Assembly (NCBI RefSeq): GCF_001955715.1
Contig: NZ_CP019239.1
Coordinates: forward strand, 3,596,001-3,660,000
Length of the DNA stretch: 64,000 nt
Direction of reading: 5' to 3'
DNA from: Rhodoferax saidenbachensis
Lineage (GTDB): Bacteria > Pseudomonadota > Gammaproteobacteria > Burkholderiales > Burkholderiaceae_C
Under the pieces are notes generated by a model. That model saw only the letters and a list, made by a program, of their open reading frames with translations, did not search any database and was not told the DNA's origin. Both the position numbers and the translations under genes were made by a program. Of the stretch, positions 1 through 11,062 are shown piece after piece. The first letter of the stretch is position 1. Each line of letters opens with the position of its first letter.

Positions 1-1040
1 ACGGGCTTGAGGAAGATGTCTTCGCCCAGCTCCACCATGCCGGGCATGATGCAACTGCCGCCCGTCAGCACAATGCCGCTGGACAACACTTCTTCGTAAC
101 CCGATTCGCGCATCACCTGGTTCACCAGGCTGAAAATTTCTTCAATGCGTGGCTCGATCACGCCGGCCAGCGCCTGGCGGCTCAGCATGCGTGGACCCCG
201 GTCACCCAAGCCTGGCACTTCCACCTGCGTCTCGGGATCCACCAGCAGTTGCTTGGCGTGGCCGCTTTCGACCTTGATGTCTTCCGCGTCCTTGGTGGGG
301 GTGCGCAGCGCCATGGCGATGTCGCTGGTGATCAGGTCGCCAGCAATCGGGATCACAGCTGTGTGGCGGATCGCCCCATTGGTGAAGATCGCCACGTCGG
401 TGGTGCCCGCGCCAATGTCCACCAGGCAGACGCCCAGTTCGCGCTCATCGGCGGTCAGCACGGACAGGCTGCTGGCCAGCGGGTTGAGCATGAGCTGCTC
501 CACTTCCAGACCGCAACGGCGCACACACTTGATGATGTTCTCAGCCGCACTTTGCGCGCCCGTGACGATGTGCACCTTGGCTTCCAGGCGGATGCCGCTC
601 ATACCGATGGGCTCGCGCACGTCCTGGCCATCGATGATGAATTCCTGCGGCTCCACCAGCAGCAGGCGCTGGTCGGTCGAGATGTTGATGGCCTTGGCCG
701 TTTCCACCACACGTGCCACGTCAGCCTGGGTGACCTCGCGGTCTTTCACCGCCACCATGCCACTGGAGTTGAGTCCGCGGATGTGGCTGCCGGTGATGCC
801 GGTGTAGACCCGCGTGATCTTGCAGTCGGCCATCAGCTCGGCCTCTTTCAAGGCCTGCTGGATGCTCTGCACCGTGGCATCGATGTTGACCACGACGCCG
901 CGCTTCAGGCCATTGCTCGGCGCAATGCCCAGACCGGCCAGCTTGAGCTCGCCGTTGGGCATGATCTCGGCCACCACCGCCATCACCTTGGCGGTGCCGA
1001 TGTCCAGTCCTACGACCAGGTCTTTGTACTCTTTTGCCAT
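1..1040 (-). CDS. ftsA: Cell division protein FtsA (partial, 3' end off the left edge)
   Basis: Actin-fold protein that anchors FtsZ to the inner membrane and recruits later divisome proteins. The frame opens at an ATG (1040) and leaves the window without a stop, so about 346 of the usual ~410 residues are present; the C-terminal amphipathic membrane-targeting helix is not visible. Nucleotide-binding motifs are clear: GLDIGTAKV at residues 11-19, LVDIGAGTTDVAIF at about 206-219 and GIVLTGGS at 322-329. It is the last dcw gene in the window, 21 nt after ftsQ, and ftsZ would be expected just off the edge. The family assignment is firm. Confidence 0.97.
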   Translation of the reverse strand, partial: MAKEYKDLVVGLDIGTAKVMAVVAEIMPNGELKLAGLGIAPSNGLKRGVVVNIDATVQSIQQALKEAELMADCKITRVYTGITGSHIRGLNSSGMVAVKDREVTQADVARVVETAKAINISTDQRLLLVEPQEFIIDGQDVREPIGMSGIRLEAKVHIVTGAQSAAENIIKCVRRCGLEVEQLMLNPLASSLSVLTADERELGVCLVDIGAGTTDVAIFTNGAIRHTAVIPIAGDLITSDIAMALRTPTKDAEDIKVESGHAKQLLVDPETQVEVPGLGDRGPRMLSRQALAGVIEPRIEEIFSLVNQVMRESGYEEVLSSGIVLTGGSCIMPGMVELGEDIFLKP

Positions 1041-1061
1041 ATGGGTCCTGCTACTGATTCA

Positions 1062-1847
1062 CTATCGCTTGGGGCTCTCCGGCACCAGCGTGCTCACGCC
1101 GCGCAGCCGAATTGCATATCCGTTGTCATGCCGCAAGTCCGCGGACTCGATGGCACTGGCGTGCCGACCGTAGCGCGAGGTCACCTGCGTGAGGGTCTTC
1201 AAAAATCGCTGCAAACGGGGCACCACGTCATCCACGCTGCCACGCCCCAGTTCAATCACGGCGCCCGAGTCCAGCCGCACACGCCAGCCGCCACGGCCGG
1301 ACAGCTCCAACTGCTCCACCGGCAGCTCCATGCCAGTGAACAGCGGCGCTACGGCGCGGTACATGGCCAGCACCTCTGCACCCTGGTCCTCGGGTCCGTT
1401 GAGGCGCGGCAGGGTGTCCTGGTCGACCTCGTCCACATTGGCTTCAAACACCTCGCCAAAACTGTTGATCAGGCGCAACTCACCCTCTGCACCCCAGTAC
1501 GCCACGGCCTGGTGCTCCTGCAGCGTGACACGCAGGCGGTTCGGAAAATCGCGGTGCACCACCGCGTGGCGCACCCAGGGCACGGCCTCGAAGGCGGCGC
1601 GCACCCGGGCCAGGTCCACCGTGAAAAACGTACCTGCCATGCGCGGCGCCACATTGGCGCGCAAGGTGAGTGTGTTGTTGTGGTTGACGTCACCCGTCAC
1701 CGCAATGCCCTGGATGGCAAACACCGGCAGGCGTGACAACCAGCGTGCCGCAGCCAGCCCGCCCAGGACGACAAACACCACGAACAGGACGGTAGCCGCC
1801 ATGTTCATGAGCTTGACGTCCAGCGGATTAGCCACGGCAGGTGTCAT
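1062..1847 (-). CDS. ftsQ: Cell division protein FtsQ
   Basis: Bitopic divisome protein linking cytoplasmic FtsA/FtsZ to the periplasmic FtsB/FtsL pair. 261 residues from an ATG whose A overlaps the ddl stop (ATGA at 1847-1844); this coupling decides the start over a 17-codon longer frame. A short cytoplasmic tail is followed by one membrane helix (about residues 14-32, [17 protein letters not shown]) and then a POTRA-type segment beginning [16 protein letters not shown], followed by the FtsQ/DivIB beta domain. Position between ddl and ftsA is the canonical proteobacterial one. Confidence 0.95.
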   Translation of the reverse strand: MTPAVANPLDVKLMNMAATVLFVVFVVLGGLAAARWLSRLPVFAIQGIAVTGDVNHNNTLTLRANVAPRMAGTFFTVDLARVRAAFEAVPWVRHAVVHRDFPNRLRVTLQEHQAVAYWGAEGELRLINSFGEVFEANVDEVDQDTLPRLNGPEDQGAEVLAMYRAVAPLFTGMELPVEQLELSGRGGWRVRLDSGAVIELGRGSVDDVVPRLQRFLKTLTQVTSRYGRHASAIESADLRHDNGYAIRLRGVSTLVPESPKR

Positions 1848-2803
1848 GCTGTTATCGCCCCCGCATCCAGTGCCGTGTTTTGCAACAGGCGCACACACAG
1901 GTCTTCGTAGCTGATGCCTGCCGCTTTGGCAGACATGGGCACCAGCGAGTGGCCGGTCATACCGGGTGAGGTGTTGATCTCCAGCAAGTAGGGCGTGCGC
2001 GTTTTCGCGTCGATCATCACGTCGGCGCGCGCCCAGCCGCGGCAGCCCAGCACCTGGTAGGCCCGGCTGACCAGGGCGCGAATGGCTTCCTCTTCACCCG
2101 TGGGTAAACCGGCGGGCACGATGTACTGCGTCACGTCGGTGAAGTACTTGTTCTGGTAGTCGTAGTTGCCCTCGGGCGCCACGATGCGGATCACCGGGAA
2201 GGCTTCGGGCTGGTCGTTCGGGCCCAGCACCGGGCAGGTGACCTCGTCGCCCGCGATGAACTGTTCACACAACACCATGGCGTCGTGCTGCGAGGCCAGC
2301 GCGTAGGCCGCGTCGCACTGATCCACCGACATCACCTTGGTGAAGCCAATGCTGGAGCCTTCGCGCGCGGGTTTGACGATCATGGGCGCACCCAGCGTGG
2401 CAAATGCCGCACGGGTCTGTTCCGCGCTGAAGACCTGGCTCCACGCCGGGGTGGACAGGCCCTCAAAACGCCAGATGCGCTTGGTCATGACCTTGTCCAT
2501 GGAGATGGCAGACGCCATGACGCCGGAGCCGGTGTAGGGAATGCCCAGCAGTTCCAGCGCGCCCTGCACCGTGCCGTCTTCACCAAAACGGCCGTGCAGC
2601 GCGATAAAGCAGCGGTCAAACCCTTCGCGCTTCAAATCGTCCAGCGGACGCTCTGACGGATCAAACGCATGAGCGTTAACGCCCTTGGACAGCAAAGCCT
2701 TGAGCACGCCGCTGCCGGACATCAGCGAGACCTCGCGCTCGGCCGAGGCGCCGCCCATCAGCACGGCGACCTTTCCTAGAGTTTTAGTATCAAATTGGCC
2801 CAT
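1844..2803 (-). CDS. ddl: D-alanine--D-alanine ligase
   Basis: ATP-grasp ligase making D-Ala-D-Ala for MurF. 319 residues, the normal DdlB length. Visible motifs: [17 protein letters not shown] (residues 14-30), the ATP-grasp stretch [34 protein letters not shown], and the Mg-binding end [19 protein letters not shown]. The stop overlaps the ftsQ start by 4 nt. The start lies only 5 nt after the murC stop, and this junction, including the ddl ATG and its upstream AAGGG, sits inside a copy of the ~57-bp dispersed repeat at 2792-2849, so the first six codons are repeat-derived. Confidence 0.96.
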   Translation of the reverse strand: MGQFDTKTLGKVAVLMGGASAEREVSLMSGSGVLKALLSKGVNAHAFDPSERPLDDLKREGFDRCFIALHGRFGEDGTVQGALELLGIPYTGSGVMASAISMDKVMTKRIWRFEGLSTPAWSQVFSAEQTRAAFATLGAPMIVKPAREGSSIGFTKVMSVDQCDAAYALASQHDAMVLCEQFIAGDEVTCPVLGPNDQPEAFPVIRIVAPEGNYDYQNKYFTDVTQYIVPAGLPTGEEEAIRALVSRAYQVLGCRGWARADVMIDAKTRTPYLLEINTSPGMTGHSLVPMSAKAAGISYEDLCVRLLQNTALDAGAITA

Positions 2804-2849
2804 AACCCTTATCCATGCTGCGCAAGCAGCTCCTGTTTTTGTAGCATTT
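2792..2849 (-). repeat. ~57-bp dispersed repeat, copy 1 (murC/ddl junction)
   Basis: Read on the minus strand it shows the family blocks: TGCTACAAAAACAGGAGCTG, then CTTGCGCA, then AAGGGTTATGGGCCAATTT. It encodes the last 13 residues of MurC ([13 protein letters not shown]), the MurC stop, the intercistronic gap and the start of Ddl. See the finding on the whole family. Confidence 0.85.
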
Positions 2850-4236
2850 CAGCAATCTTCCCGGGCACCGCACCGATGGACCCGGCACCCATGCACATCA
2901 GCACATCGCCGTCGCGCGCGTTGTCGATGGCGATCTGCGGCATGTCGACGATGTCGTCCACAAACAGCGGCTCCACCTTGGCCGCAACACGCAGCGCGCG
3001 CGCCAGGCTGCGGCCATCGGCCGCCACGATGGGCGCCTCGCCCGCGGCATAGACCTCGGCCAGCAGCACTGCGTCGGCGCCCGCACCAATGACCTTCACA
3101 AAATCTTCAAAACAGTCGCGTGTGCGTGTGTAGCGGTGCGGCTGGAACGCCAGCACCAGACGCCGCCCCGGGAAGGCACCGCGCGCAGCAGCCAGCGTGG
3201 CCGCCATTTCGACCGGGTGGTGGCCGTAGTCGTCAATCACCGTGACCGTGCCGCCCTGGGGCAAGAGCAGATCGCCATAGCGCTGGAAGCGCCGGCCCAC
3301 ACCCTTGAACTCGGCCAACGCTTTTTGCACCGCCGCATCGGCCACGTTGAGCTCCACCGCCACGGCAATCGCCGACAGTGCATTGAGCACGTTGTGCAGA
3401 CCGGGCAGGTTCAGCACCACGTCCATGTCGGGCAGCACCACACCGTTGCGGCGCTGCACCGTGAAATGCATCTGCCCACCCACAGCGCGCACGTTGACGG
3501 CACGCACTTGGGCGTCTTCGTTGAAGCCGTAGCTGGTCACGGGACAGGTCACCTGCTCCACGATTTCACGCACGGCGGCATCGTCGGTGCACAGGATCGC
3601 TGTGCCGTAGAAAGGCATGCGGTGCAGAAAATCGACAAAGGCCTTCTTCAGGCGGCCAAAGTCGTGGCCGTAGGTTTCCATGTGGTCGGCGTCGATATTC
3701 GTCACCACCGCCATCACGGGTAACAGGTTCAAAAAGGACGCATCAGACTCGTCCGCCTCGACCACGATGTAGTCACCACTGCCCAGACGTGCATTGGCGC
3801 CTGCGCTGTTGAGGCGCCCGCCAATCACAAAGGTCGGGTCCAGCCCGGCCTCGGCCAGCACGCTGGCCACCAGGCTGGTGGTGGTGGTCTTGCCGTGCGT
3901 CCCCGCAATCGCAATGCCTTGCTTGAGGCGCATGAGTTCAGCCAGCATCAGCGCGCGCGGCACGATGGGGATCTTCATCTCCCGTGCCTTGATGACTTCG
4001 GGGTTGTCCGACTGCACGGCGGTGGACGTGACCACGGCATCGGCGCCCGTCACATGGTCGGGCGCGTGGCCCACGTGCGTCTGGATGCCCAGCGAAGCCA
4101 GACGCCTGAGCGTGGCACTGTCCGACAGGTCCGAACCCGAAATGCGGTAGCCCAGGTTGTTGAGCACTTCGGCGATACCGGACATGCCGGAGCCGCCCAC
4201 GCCCACAAAGTGAATATGTTTGATGGCGTGTTTCAT
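2809..4236 (-). CDS. murC: UDP-N-acetylmuramate--L-alanine ligase
   Basis: First amino-acid ligase of peptidoglycan precursor synthesis, adding L-Ala to UDP-MurNAc in the cytoplasm. 475 residues. N-terminal Rossmann motif [19 protein letters not shown] (residues 8-26), Mur ligase P-loop [15 protein letters not shown], and [12 protein letters not shown] and [11 protein letters not shown] in the central domain identify MurC. The ATG at 4236 overlaps the murG stop (ATGA). The C-terminal residues [13 protein letters not shown] come from a dispersed repeat, a non-conserved tail that probably tolerates replacement. Confidence 0.97.
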   Translation of the reverse strand: MKHAIKHIHFVGVGGSGMSGIAEVLNNLGYRISGSDLSDSATLRRLASLGIQTHVGHAPDHVTGADAVVTSTAVQSDNPEVIKAREMKIPIVPRALMLAELMRLKQGIAIAGTHGKTTTTSLVASVLAEAGLDPTFVIGGRLNSAGANARLGSGDYIVVEADESDASFLNLLPVMAVVTNIDADHMETYGHDFGRLKKAFVDFLHRMPFYGTAILCTDDAAVREIVEQVTCPVTSYGFNEDAQVRAVNVRAVGGQMHFTVQRRNGVVLPDMDVVLNLPGLHNVLNALSAIAVAVELNVADAAVQKALAEFKGVGRRFQRYGDLLLPQGGTVTVIDDYGHHPVEMAATLAAARGAFPGRRLVLAFQPHRYTRTRDCFEDFVKVIGAGADAVLLAEVYAAGEAPIVAADGRSLARALRVAAKVEPLFVDDIVDMPQIAIDNARDGDVLMCMGAGSIGAVPGKIAEMLQKQELLAQHG

Positions 4237-5309
4237 GCGACAAGCTCCTCGCAGGCGGCGACCACGGCATCGGTGGCGCTCAGTTGCTGCATCTTTTTGG
4301 CCTCCAGCCCCCGTTGGATGAGCGCAGGCCGCTCTGTTTTTTGTAGCAAATCAGCCAACTTTTGGGGCGTCATCTGGTCCTGCGGCAGCAACCAGCCGCC
4401 GCCCTGGTCGACCAGGAAACGGGCGTTGTGGGTCTGGTGGTCATCCACCGCAGCCGGGAACGGCACAAACAGCGCAGCCGCCCCCACAGCGGCAATCTCG
4501 GTCACCGTGCTGGCACCGGCGCGGCAGATCACCAAGTCGGCATCCGCAAAGGCCTGGGCCGTGTTGTCGATAAACGGTGTGAGCGTGGCCTGCACCTGGG
4601 CTGCGGCATAGTTGGCGCGCAGCTCATCGATCTGTTTCTCACCGGCTTGGTGTGTCACCACCGGGCGCTGGGCTTCGGGAATCAGGGCCAGCGCCTGCGG
4701 CACCACGGTGTTGAGCGCACGCGCGCCCAGACTACCGCCCACCACCAACACTTTGAGCGGACCGCTGCGTCCGGCAAAGCGGACTTCGGGCGCAGACTGG
4801 TTCAGGAATTCGGTACGCAGCGGATTGCCCACCCACTGTCCTTTGGCAAACACCTTGGGGAACGCCGTGAACACACGGTCGGCCACACCGGCCAGCACCT
4901 TGTTGGCCATGCCGGCCACCGAGTTCTGCTCGTGCAACACCAACGGCTTGCCCAGCAGCACACCCATCATGCCGCCCGGGAAGGTGATGTAGCCGCCCAG
5001 GCCCAGCACCACATCGGGTTGGACGCGGCGCACCACCTGAATGCTTTGCCAGAAGGCGCGCAGCAACTTGAACGGCAGCAGCACCAGCGTCTTGAGGCCC
5101 TTGCCGCGTACGCCGGAAAAATCCACCAGCTCCAGCGGAATACCGCGGGCGGGCACCAGGCGGCTTTCCATGCTGTCGGGCGCGCCCAACCAGTGCACAC
5201 GCCAGCCTTTGTCACGCAGTGCCTGCGCCACGGCGAGGCCGGGGAAGATATGGCCACCGGTACCACCGGCCATGATCAGGGCACAAGGTTGCGAGTTAAC
5301 TTGGGTCAT
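4233..5309 (-). CDS. murG: UDP-N-acetylglucosamine--N-acetylmuramyl-(pentapeptide) pyrophosphoryl-undecaprenol N-acetylglucosamine transferase
   Basis: GT28 glycosyltransferase converting lipid I to lipid II on the inner face of the cytoplasmic membrane. 358 residues. N-terminal glycine-rich loop [19 protein letters not shown] (residues 14-32), second domain loop [12 protein letters not shown], and [15 protein letters not shown] followed by [19 protein letters not shown] are MurG signatures. It overlaps ftsW and murC by 4 nt on either side. Near the C-terminus [20 protein letters not shown] is encoded by a copy of the ~57-bp repeat (4294-4350). Confidence 0.97.
   Translation of the reverse strand: MTQVNSQPCALIMAGGTGGHIFPGLAVAQALRDKGWRVHWLGAPDSMESRLVPARGIPLELVDFSGVRGKGLKTLVLLPFKLLRAFWQSIQVVRRVQPDVVLGLGGYITFPGGMMGVLLGKPLVLHEQNSVAGMANKVLAGVADRVFTAFPKVFAKGQWVGNPLRTEFLNQSAPEVRFAGRSGPLKVLVVGGSLGARALNTVVPQALALIPEAQRPVVTHQAGEKQIDELRANYAAAQVQATLTPFIDNTAQAFADADLVICRAGASTVTEIAAVGAAALFVPFPAAVDDHQTHNARFLVDQGGGWLLPQDQMTPQKLADLLQKTERPALIQRGLEAKKMQQLSATDAVVAACEELVA
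4294..4350 (-). repeat. ~57-bp dispersed repeat, copy 2 (inside murG)
   Basis: Minus-strand reading shows TTTGCTACAAAAAACAGAGC, then CCTGCGC, then CGGGGGCTGGAGGCCAAAA. It is translated in the same frame as the murC/ddl copy, giving [20 protein letters not shown]. More diverged in the middle than most copies. Confidence 0.7.
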
Positions 5310-6562
5310 ACCCGCCCTCCCTGCATGAGTTGTCTGTTCTCGAAGTCGATGCGCAGCACCACGGCAATCGCCACCAAATTCATGAGAATGGCCGAACCGC
5401 CGTAACTCATGAGCGGCAGGGTCAGGCCCTTGGTGGGCAAGGCGCCCAGGTTCACGCCCACGTTGATGAAGGACTGAAAGCCCATCCAGATGCCCACGCC
5501 CTGCGCTACCAGCCCGGCAAATACGCGGTCCAGCGCGATGGCCTGGCGGCCGATGTGCATGATGCGGCGGGTCAGCCAGAGAAACAGGCCAATCAGGATG
5601 AGTACGCCGACCAGGCCAAACTCCTCCCCAATCACGGCGAGCAAAAAGTCGGTGTGTGCCTCGGGCAGCCAGTGCAGCTTCTCTACACTGCCGCCCAGCC
5701 CCACGCCGAAAATTTCGCCGCGCCCAATGGCAATCAGCGAATGGGTGAGCTGGTAGGCCTTGCCCAGGGCATGCTCTTCGCTCCAGGGGTTCAGGTAGGC
5801 AAAAATGCGCTCACGGCGGAATTCGCTGAAGGCAATCATCAGCGAGAAGGCCACCACGAGCGTCGCTGCAATCAGGAAGAACATGCGGGCATTGACACCG
5901 CCCAGAAACAGGATGCCCATGGCAATCACGGCGATCACCATGAAGGCGCCCATGTCCGGTTCGGCCAGCAGCAGCAGCCCCACCACCCCCACCGCCACCG
6001 CCATGGGCATGACGGCACGGAAGAAGTTCTCCTTGACCTCCATCTTGCGCACCATGTAGTCGGCGGCATACAGCAACACCGCAAACTTGGCCAGCTCGGA
6101 GGGCTGGAAGTTGGTGATGCCCAGTGGAATCCAGCGACGCGCACCGTTCACACCCTTGCCGATGAAAGGCACCAGCACGGCCATCAACAGCACCAGTGAC
6201 AGCACAAACAGCCACGGCGCCGCCTTCTCCCAGACATTCACCGGCACCTGGAATGCAATCAGCGCCGCCACAAATGCAATGCCGAGGGACACCACGTGGC
6301 GGATCAGGAAATGCGTATGGGCGTAGTTGGCAAAGCGCGGGTTGTCTGGCATCGCAATCGACGCGGAGTACACCATCACCAAGCCCCATAGCAACAGCAC
6401 CACCACAACCCAGGTCAGGGACTGGTCAAAGCCGCGCACCTGTGCGGGTGCCGTGGTGGCGGCAAACGAGCCGCGCCCGCTCAGGCGCACGGGCAGCGCG
6501 GCCGCCGCAGGCGCCACCTTGGAGGAAAACCAGCCGGACAGGGTCTGGCCCAAAGCGTTCAT
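5306..6562 (-). CDS. ftsW: Peptidoglycan glycosyltransferase FtsW (SEDS family)
   Basis: Septal peptidoglycan polymerase working with FtsI. 418 residues with about ten membrane helices; the first strong one is [24 protein letters not shown] signatures include [21 protein letters not shown], the loop [13 protein letters not shown], and [21 protein letters not shown] near the C-terminus. The N-terminal ~45 residues are a cytoplasmic Ala/Arg-rich tail. The start at 6562 overlaps the murD stop by 4 nt and the stop overlaps murG by 4 nt. Confidence 0.96.
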   Translation of the reverse strand: MNALGQTLSGWFSSKVAPAAAALPVRLSGRGSFAATTAPAQVRGFDQSLTWVVVVLLLWGLVMVYSASIAMPDNPRFANYAHTHFLIRHVVSLGIAFVAALIAFQVPVNVWEKAAPWLFVLSLVLLMAVLVPFIGKGVNGARRWIPLGITNFQPSELAKFAVLLYAADYMVRKMEVKENFFRAVMPMAVAVGVVGLLLLAEPDMGAFMVIAVIAMGILFLGGVNARMFFLIAATLVVAFSLMIAFSEFRRERIFAYLNPWSEEHALGKAYQLTHSLIAIGRGEIFGVGLGGSVEKLHWLPEAHTDFLLAVIGEEFGLVGVLILIGLFLWLTRRIMHIGRQAIALDRVFAGLVAQGVGIWMGFQSFINVGVNLGALPTKGLTLPLMSYGGSAILMNLVAIAVVLRIDFENRQLMQGGRV

Positions 6563-8463
6563 GCCAGGTTCTCCAGTTCCACGCCCTGCGACAACGCCAA
6601 CTCTTTCACCGCGGCGCAGAACACTTGGGCCCGGTGTTCGTAGTTGTCAAACATGTCAAAACTCGCGCAAGCGGGCGACATCAGCACCGCATCCCCCGCG
6701 TGGGCCAGGCGGTTGGCATGTGCCACGGCCGCTTCCATGGACTCGGCATCAACCAGCGACACATCGGAGCCTTCCAGTGCGGCACGGATCAACGCCGCGT
6801 CGCGCCCTATCAGCACCACGGCACGTGCGTAGCGGGCCACGGGGATAGCCAGCGGCGCGAAGTCCTGCCCCTTGCCTTCACCGCCCAGAATCAACACCAC
6901 CTTGCGGTCTGCACCCAGGCCCTGCAACGCGGCCACGGTGGCGCCGACATTGGTGCCCTTGCTGTCGTCAAAGAATTCCACTTCGTTGAGGATGCCGATC
7001 GGCTCCACGCGGTGCGGCTCGCCACGGTATTCGCGCAGGCCAAAAAGGATGGGGGCCAGCGCACAACCGGCGGCAGCACTGAGTGCCAGCGCAGCGAGTG
7101 CATTGGACGCGTTGTGGCGTCCGCGGATACGCAGCGCATCGGCCGGCATCAGACGCTGGATGTGCAGCTCTTCCGCATCCTCCTTGCGCTTGCGGCGGGT
7201 TTCATCGGCTTCCAGCGCACGCACCAACCAGACCATGCCGTTGACATCTTCCAGGCCAAAGTCCCCGGGGCGCTGCGGCATGTCCACGCCAAACGTGGTG
7301 TAGGTGCGCCATAGCGGTTTTTGCAGCTTGACGCGCACCGGCTCGGGCAGCATGGCCATCACGGCCGCGTCGTCGCGGTTGAGCAACATCAGACCCCGCT
7401 GGCCAAAGATCCGCGCCTTGGCCGCGGCATAGGCCTCCATGCTGCCGTGCCAGTCCAGGTGGTCCTGCGTGACGTTGAGCACCACGGCCGCCGTGGGTTC
7501 AAAACCCTCGATGCCGTCGAGCTGGAAGCTGGACAACTCCAACACCCAGACATCCGGCAGTGTGCCGGCGTCAATATGCCCAGCCAATGTGTCGAGCAGC
7601 GTGGGGCCGATATTGCCCGCCACCGCCACCGACTTGCCCGACTGGGGCACCAGTTGGCCGGTCAGCGAAGTGACCGTGGTCTTGCCATTGGTGCCGGTAA
7701 TGGCCAACACCGCAGGGGCGTAGCCGTGCGCCACACGCAAAGCCGCCAGCGCCTCGGAATACAAGCTTAACTCGCCTCCAACGCTTACTCCGCTTGCGTG
7801 AGCAGCTACCAAAACAGGAGCAATCACGTCAGGACTCAGGCCTGGTGAGCGGTACACCGCATGTAATTCTTGCCCTTCCACCAGCGTCGCGGCAAAGGCG
7901 CCCGGCACAAACCGCACCTGGGGCAGCTCTTGTTGCAGCAGTGCCAGTTGTGGGGGGGCCTCACGCGTATCCGCCACGGTAATACTGGCAGCGCCCTGGC
8001 GCACGCACCAGCGGGCCATGGCCAGGCCGGAGGCACCCAGGCCCAGGATCAGAATGTTGCGGCCCTGCAGGGATTGCTGCGCGACAGGCGACTGCGCATC
8101 GGCCACGGTGTCGGTTTGCACCTCGTCTGGCGCGGCCTCCACCTCGTCGGTCAGGGCTGCTGGGACGGACTCCACGGCATCGTCGGCAAATATCTGCGCC
8201 ACAAAGGCAGCCGCATCCGCAGCCGCTGTGAGCGTTGTGGGCAGTGCGCGAACCGCCGGGGTGGCCTTCGCTGCAGGCACCGCATGGGCCGGATCTGGTG
8301 CCGGCACTGCGGCCTCCGAGGGTTCTACCGGTTCCACAGCTTCAACAGTCTCTGCCGTTTCGACAGGCACGACGTCCTGCACCGGTGCCTCAGGCATCGG
8401 TGCTTCCTGCGCCACCTCGGGAGGCAGCGTGGGTTCGTCGTCGTGCAGGTCGTTCGGGTTCAT
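6559..8463 (-). CDS. murD: UDP-N-acetylmuramoyl-L-alanine--D-glutamate ligase with a ~130-residue N-terminal extension
   Basis: Adds D-Glu to UDP-MurNAc-L-Ala. 634 residues from an ATG at 8463 that overlaps the mraY stop (ATGA), well above the usual 440-500. The MurD core starts only near residue 134 with [21 protein letters not shown]-loop [17 protein letters not shown] follows, then [20 protein letters not shown] and [17 protein letters not shown]. Residues 1-130 are acidic, Pro/Ala/Val/Glu-rich, repetitive and probably disordered ([18 protein letters not shown]). The core also carries a charged insert around [20 protein letters not shown] dispersed repeat encodes [16 protein letters not shown] before the P-loop. 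Enzyme identity is firm; the role of the extension is unknown. Confidence 0.95.
   Translation of the reverse strand: MNPNDLHDDEPTLPPEVAQEAPMPEAPVQDVVPVETAETVEAVEPVEPSEAAVPAPDPAHAVPAAKATPAVRALPTTLTAAADAAAFVAQIFADDAVESVPAALTDEVEAAPDEVQTDTVADAQSPVAQQSLQGRNILILGLGASGLAMARWCVRQGAASITVADTREAPPQLALLQQELPQVRFVPGAFAATLVEGQELHAVYRSPGLSPDVIAPVLVAAHASGVSVGGELSLYSEALAALRVAHGYAPAVLAITGTNGKTTVTSLTGQLVPQSGKSVAVAGNIGPTLLDTLAGHIDAGTLPDVWVLELSSFQLDGIEGFEPTAAVVLNVTQDHLDWHGSMEAYAAAKARIFGQRGLMLLNRDDAAVMAMLPEPVRVKLQKPLWRTYTTFGVDMPQRPGDFGLEDVNGMVWLVRALEADETRRKRKEDAEELHIQRLMPADALRIRGRHNASNALAALALSAAAGCALAPILFGLREYRGEPHRVEPIGILNEVEFFDDSKGTNVGATVAALQGLGADRKVVLILGGEGKGQDFAPLAIPVARYARAVVLIGRDAALIRAALEGSDVSLVDAESMEAAVAHANRLAHAGDAVLMSPACASFDMFDNYEHRAQVFCAAVKELALSQGVELENLA
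7769..7825 (-). repeat. ~57-bp dispersed repeat, copy 3 (inside murD)
   Basis: Minus-strand reading shows ATTGCTCCTGTTTTGGTAGC, TGCTCACGCA, then AAGCGTTGGAGGCGAGTT. It encodes [18 protein letters not shown], in the same frame as the rlmI copy. Codons here (GTA, TTA, AGC, GGA) are AT-richer than the surrounding murD codons. Confidence 0.65.
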
Positions 8464-9638
8464 CGCAGTTTCAGGGTGGACAGGCCGACCAGGCACAGCA
8501 GCATGGTGATGATCCAGAAGCGCACAACCACCTGCGTTTCTTTCCAGCCTTGTTTCTCGAAGTGGTGGTGCAGCGGCGCCATCTTGAACAGGCGGCGGCC
8601 TTCGCCAAATTTTTTCTTGGTGTATTTGAAGTAAGTGACCTGCAGCATCACCGACAGGGCCTCGACGACAAAGATGCCGCCCATGATGGCCAGCACAATT
8701 TCCTGGCGCACGATCACGGCGATGGTGCCCAGCGCAGCGCCCAGCGCCAGCGCACCCACATCACCCATGAAGACCTGGGCCGGGTGCGTGTTGAACCACA
8801 GAAACGCCAACCCCGCCCCCGCCATGGCGGAGCAGAAAATCAGCAACTCGCCCGACCCGGGGATGTGCGGGAAGAACAGGTATTTGGAATACACGGCACT
8901 GCCGGTGACATAGGCAAACACGCCCAGGGCCGAGCCCACCATCACCACCGGCATGATGGCCAGACCGTCCAGGCCGTCGGTCAGGTTCACCGCATTGCTG
9001 GCGCCTACGATCACCAGGTAGGTCAGGATCACAAAGCCCAACACCCCCAGTGGGTAGCTGACTTCCTTGATGAAGGGCAGCAGCAGGCCCGCCTTGGGCG
9101 GCAGGTTCACATCAAAGCCCGAAGCCACCCAGTTGTAGAACAGCTCCATGACCTTGAAGTTGGAGCTTTCAGAAATGCTGAACACCAGGTACAGCGCGGC
9201 CAGCAGACCAATCACCGACTGCCAGAAATATTTCTCACGCGAGCGCATGCCTTCGGGGTCCTTGTGCACCACCTTGCGCCAGTCATCGACCCAGCCAATA
9301 GCGCCAAAGCCCAGCGTCACCAACAGCACAATCCAGACAAAACGGTTGGACAGGTCAAACCACAGCAACGTGGAAACCGCGATCGACAACAGGATCAGTA
9401 CGCCCCCCATGGTTGGCGTGCCGCTCTTGCTCAGGTGCGTCTCCATGCCATAACCACGGATGGGCTGGCCAATCTTGAGTTCGCGCAGGCGGCGAATCAC
9501 ATACGGGCCCGCAGCCAGGCCGATCAACAGCGCGGTCAGCGCCGCCATCACGGCGCGGAACGTCAGGTACTGGAACACCCGGAAAAATCCCATGTCGGGG
9601 GACAGGGTTTGCAGCCACTGGGCCAGACTTAACAACAT
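8460..9638 (-). CDS. mraY: Phospho-N-acetylmuramoyl-pentapeptide-transferase
   Basis: Integral membrane enzyme transferring phospho-MurNAc-pentapeptide to undecaprenyl phosphate to give lipid I. 392 residues with about ten helices. Signatures: [17 protein letters not shown], the aspartate motif [30 protein letters not shown] and [22 protein letters not shown], with [15 protein letters not shown] in the last loop. The ATG at 9638 shares its A with the murF TGA (TGATG), so it is preferred to the adjacent TTG. Confidence 0.97.
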   Translation of the reverse strand: MLLSLAQWLQTLSPDMGFFRVFQYLTFRAVMAALTALLIGLAAGPYVIRRLRELKIGQPIRGYGMETHLSKSGTPTMGGVLILLSIAVSTLLWFDLSNRFVWIVLLVTLGFGAIGWVDDWRKVVHKDPEGMRSREKYFWQSVIGLLAALYLVFSISESSNFKVMELFYNWVASGFDVNLPPKAGLLLPFIKEVSYPLGVLGFVILTYLVIVGASNAVNLTDGLDGLAIMPVVMVGSALGVFAYVTGSAVYSKYLFFPHIPGSGELLIFCSAMAGAGLAFLWFNTHPAQVFMGDVGALALGAALGTIAVIVRQEIVLAIMGGIFVVEALSVMLQVTYFKYTKKKFGEGRRLFKMAPLHHHFEKQGWKETQVVVRFWIITMLLCLVGLSTLKLR

Positions 9639-11062
9639 CAATGTTCTCCCTTGGGAATTTCGGTGGAGCTGGCGCTGGATGCCAACACGGCCTCCACCAC
9701 GCGCTCCATGCGCATGAAGCGCGAGCCCTTGACCAACACGCTGCCGACTTGCGGCAACAAAGCCAGCACGGCAGCATTCAAGTCTTCGATAGCCGTGAAG
9801 TGGCGTGCACCCGCGCTGTGCTCCACCACGTGAAGGGTCTGCTCGCCCAGTGCCAGCACATGTTCAATGCCAAGACTGTGGGCATGGCGGCCGGCTTCGG
9901 CATGAAACGCCGGGCCCTGCTGCCCGACTTCGCCCATATCGCCCAGCACAAGTAAACGTGGCCCCGGCAAGTCCGCCAGCACATCGATGGCGGCGCGTAC
10001 CGAGTCGGGGTTGGCGTTGTAGGTATCGTCTACCAGCGTACCGGTGCGCCCCTGCACCGCAAAGGTCAGCGCGCGCGAACGGCCTTTGACCGGCACAAAA
10101 GCCGCAAGGCCCCGCACCACCGCATCGGCGGGTACACCGGCTGACAGCGCACAGGCGGCCGCGGCCAGCGAATTTTTGACGTTATGGCGTCCCGCAATGT
10201 GCAGCGCATAGCGCAGCTCCACGCCCATGCCTTGCGCATGCACCTGCCAGGCACCGTCTGCCCACTGGGCATCCACACAACCCAGATCCTGGGCCTGTGC
10301 AGGTTTGCCCACCGCAAAGCGGGCGGCAATTCTGGGCGCCGCCAGGCCTTCCCAGACTGCGGTGTAGGCATCATCGGCCGGGAACACGGCTACGCCCTGT
10401 GCACCCAATGCACTGATCACGTTGCCGTTTTCCTGCGCCACCGCTTCCACCGTGTGCATGAATTCCAGATGCTCGCGCTGCGCGTTGTTGACCAGCGCTA
10501 CCGTGGGTTTTGCCATGGCGGCCAAGGTGGCAATTTCGCCGGGGTGGTTCATGCCCAGCTCCACCACGGCAATGCGGTGGCTGGCGCGCAAGCGCAAGAG
10601 TGTGAGCGGCACACCAATGTCGTTGTTGAAGTTGCCGCGTGTTGCCAGTGCAGCGCCACCGGGCTGGAAGGACTCCAGAATGGCGGCGATCATCTGCGTG
10701 ACCGTGGTCTTGCCGTTGCTGCCAGTCACGGCAATCAAGGGCAACTGGAACTGCGCGCGCCAAGCCGTGGCCAGTTCGGCCAGGGCCAGCTTGGTATCGG
10801 GTACCTCGATGCACGGCAATACCAGCCCACCCTTGAGGCCCGCACCCGGATGACAAAGGGCTGCTGCAGCGCCTTTGTCCTTGGCTTCCTGGAGGAAGTC
10901 ATTGGCGTCAAAACGTTCACCTCTGAGCGCCACAAACAGGTCGCCCGGTTCAATGGTGCGTGTATCGGTATGCACGCGCAACACGGCCGTGTTGCCCTCG
11001 CCCACGAGCTTCGCACCGCTGAGCCACGGCAGCATCTGTTGCAGATTCAACATGGCGCTCAT
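9638..11062 (-). CDS. murF: UDP-N-acetylmuramoyl-tripeptide--D-alanyl-D-alanine ligase
   Basis: Adds the D-Ala-D-Ala made by Ddl to the UDP-MurNAc tripeptide. 474 residues. Substrate-domain motif [25 protein letters not shown] near residue 32, P-loop [18 protein letters not shown], then [26 protein letters not shown] and [16 protein letters not shown], all typical of MurF. The start at 11062 overlaps the murE stop (ATGA); the stop overlaps the mraY start (TGATG). Confidence 0.97.
   Translation of the reverse strand: MSAMLNLQQMLPWLSGAKLVGEGNTAVLRVHTDTRTIEPGDLFVALRGERFDANDFLQEAKDKGAAAALCHPGAGLKGGLVLPCIEVPDTKLALAELATAWRAQFQLPLIAVTGSNGKTTVTQMIAAILESFQPGGAALATRGNFNNDIGVPLTLLRLRASHRIAVVELGMNHPGEIATLAAMAKPTVALVNNAQREHLEFMHTVEAVAQENGNVISALGAQGVAVFPADDAYTAVWEGLAAPRIAARFAVGKPAQAQDLGCVDAQWADGAWQVHAQGMGVELRYALHIAGRHNVKNSLAAAACALSAGVPADAVVRGLAAFVPVKGRSRALTFAVQGRTGTLVDDTYNANPDSVRAAIDVLADLPGPRLLVLGDMGEVGQQGPAFHAEAGRHAHSLGIEHVLALGEQTLHVVEHSAGARHFTAIEDLNAAVLALLPQVGSVLVKGSRFMRMERVVEAVLASSASSTEIPKGEH

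Noticed and set aside
249-1736. 495-codon plus-strand frame
   Set aside because: Antisense to ftsA and ftsQ and without any family resemblance.
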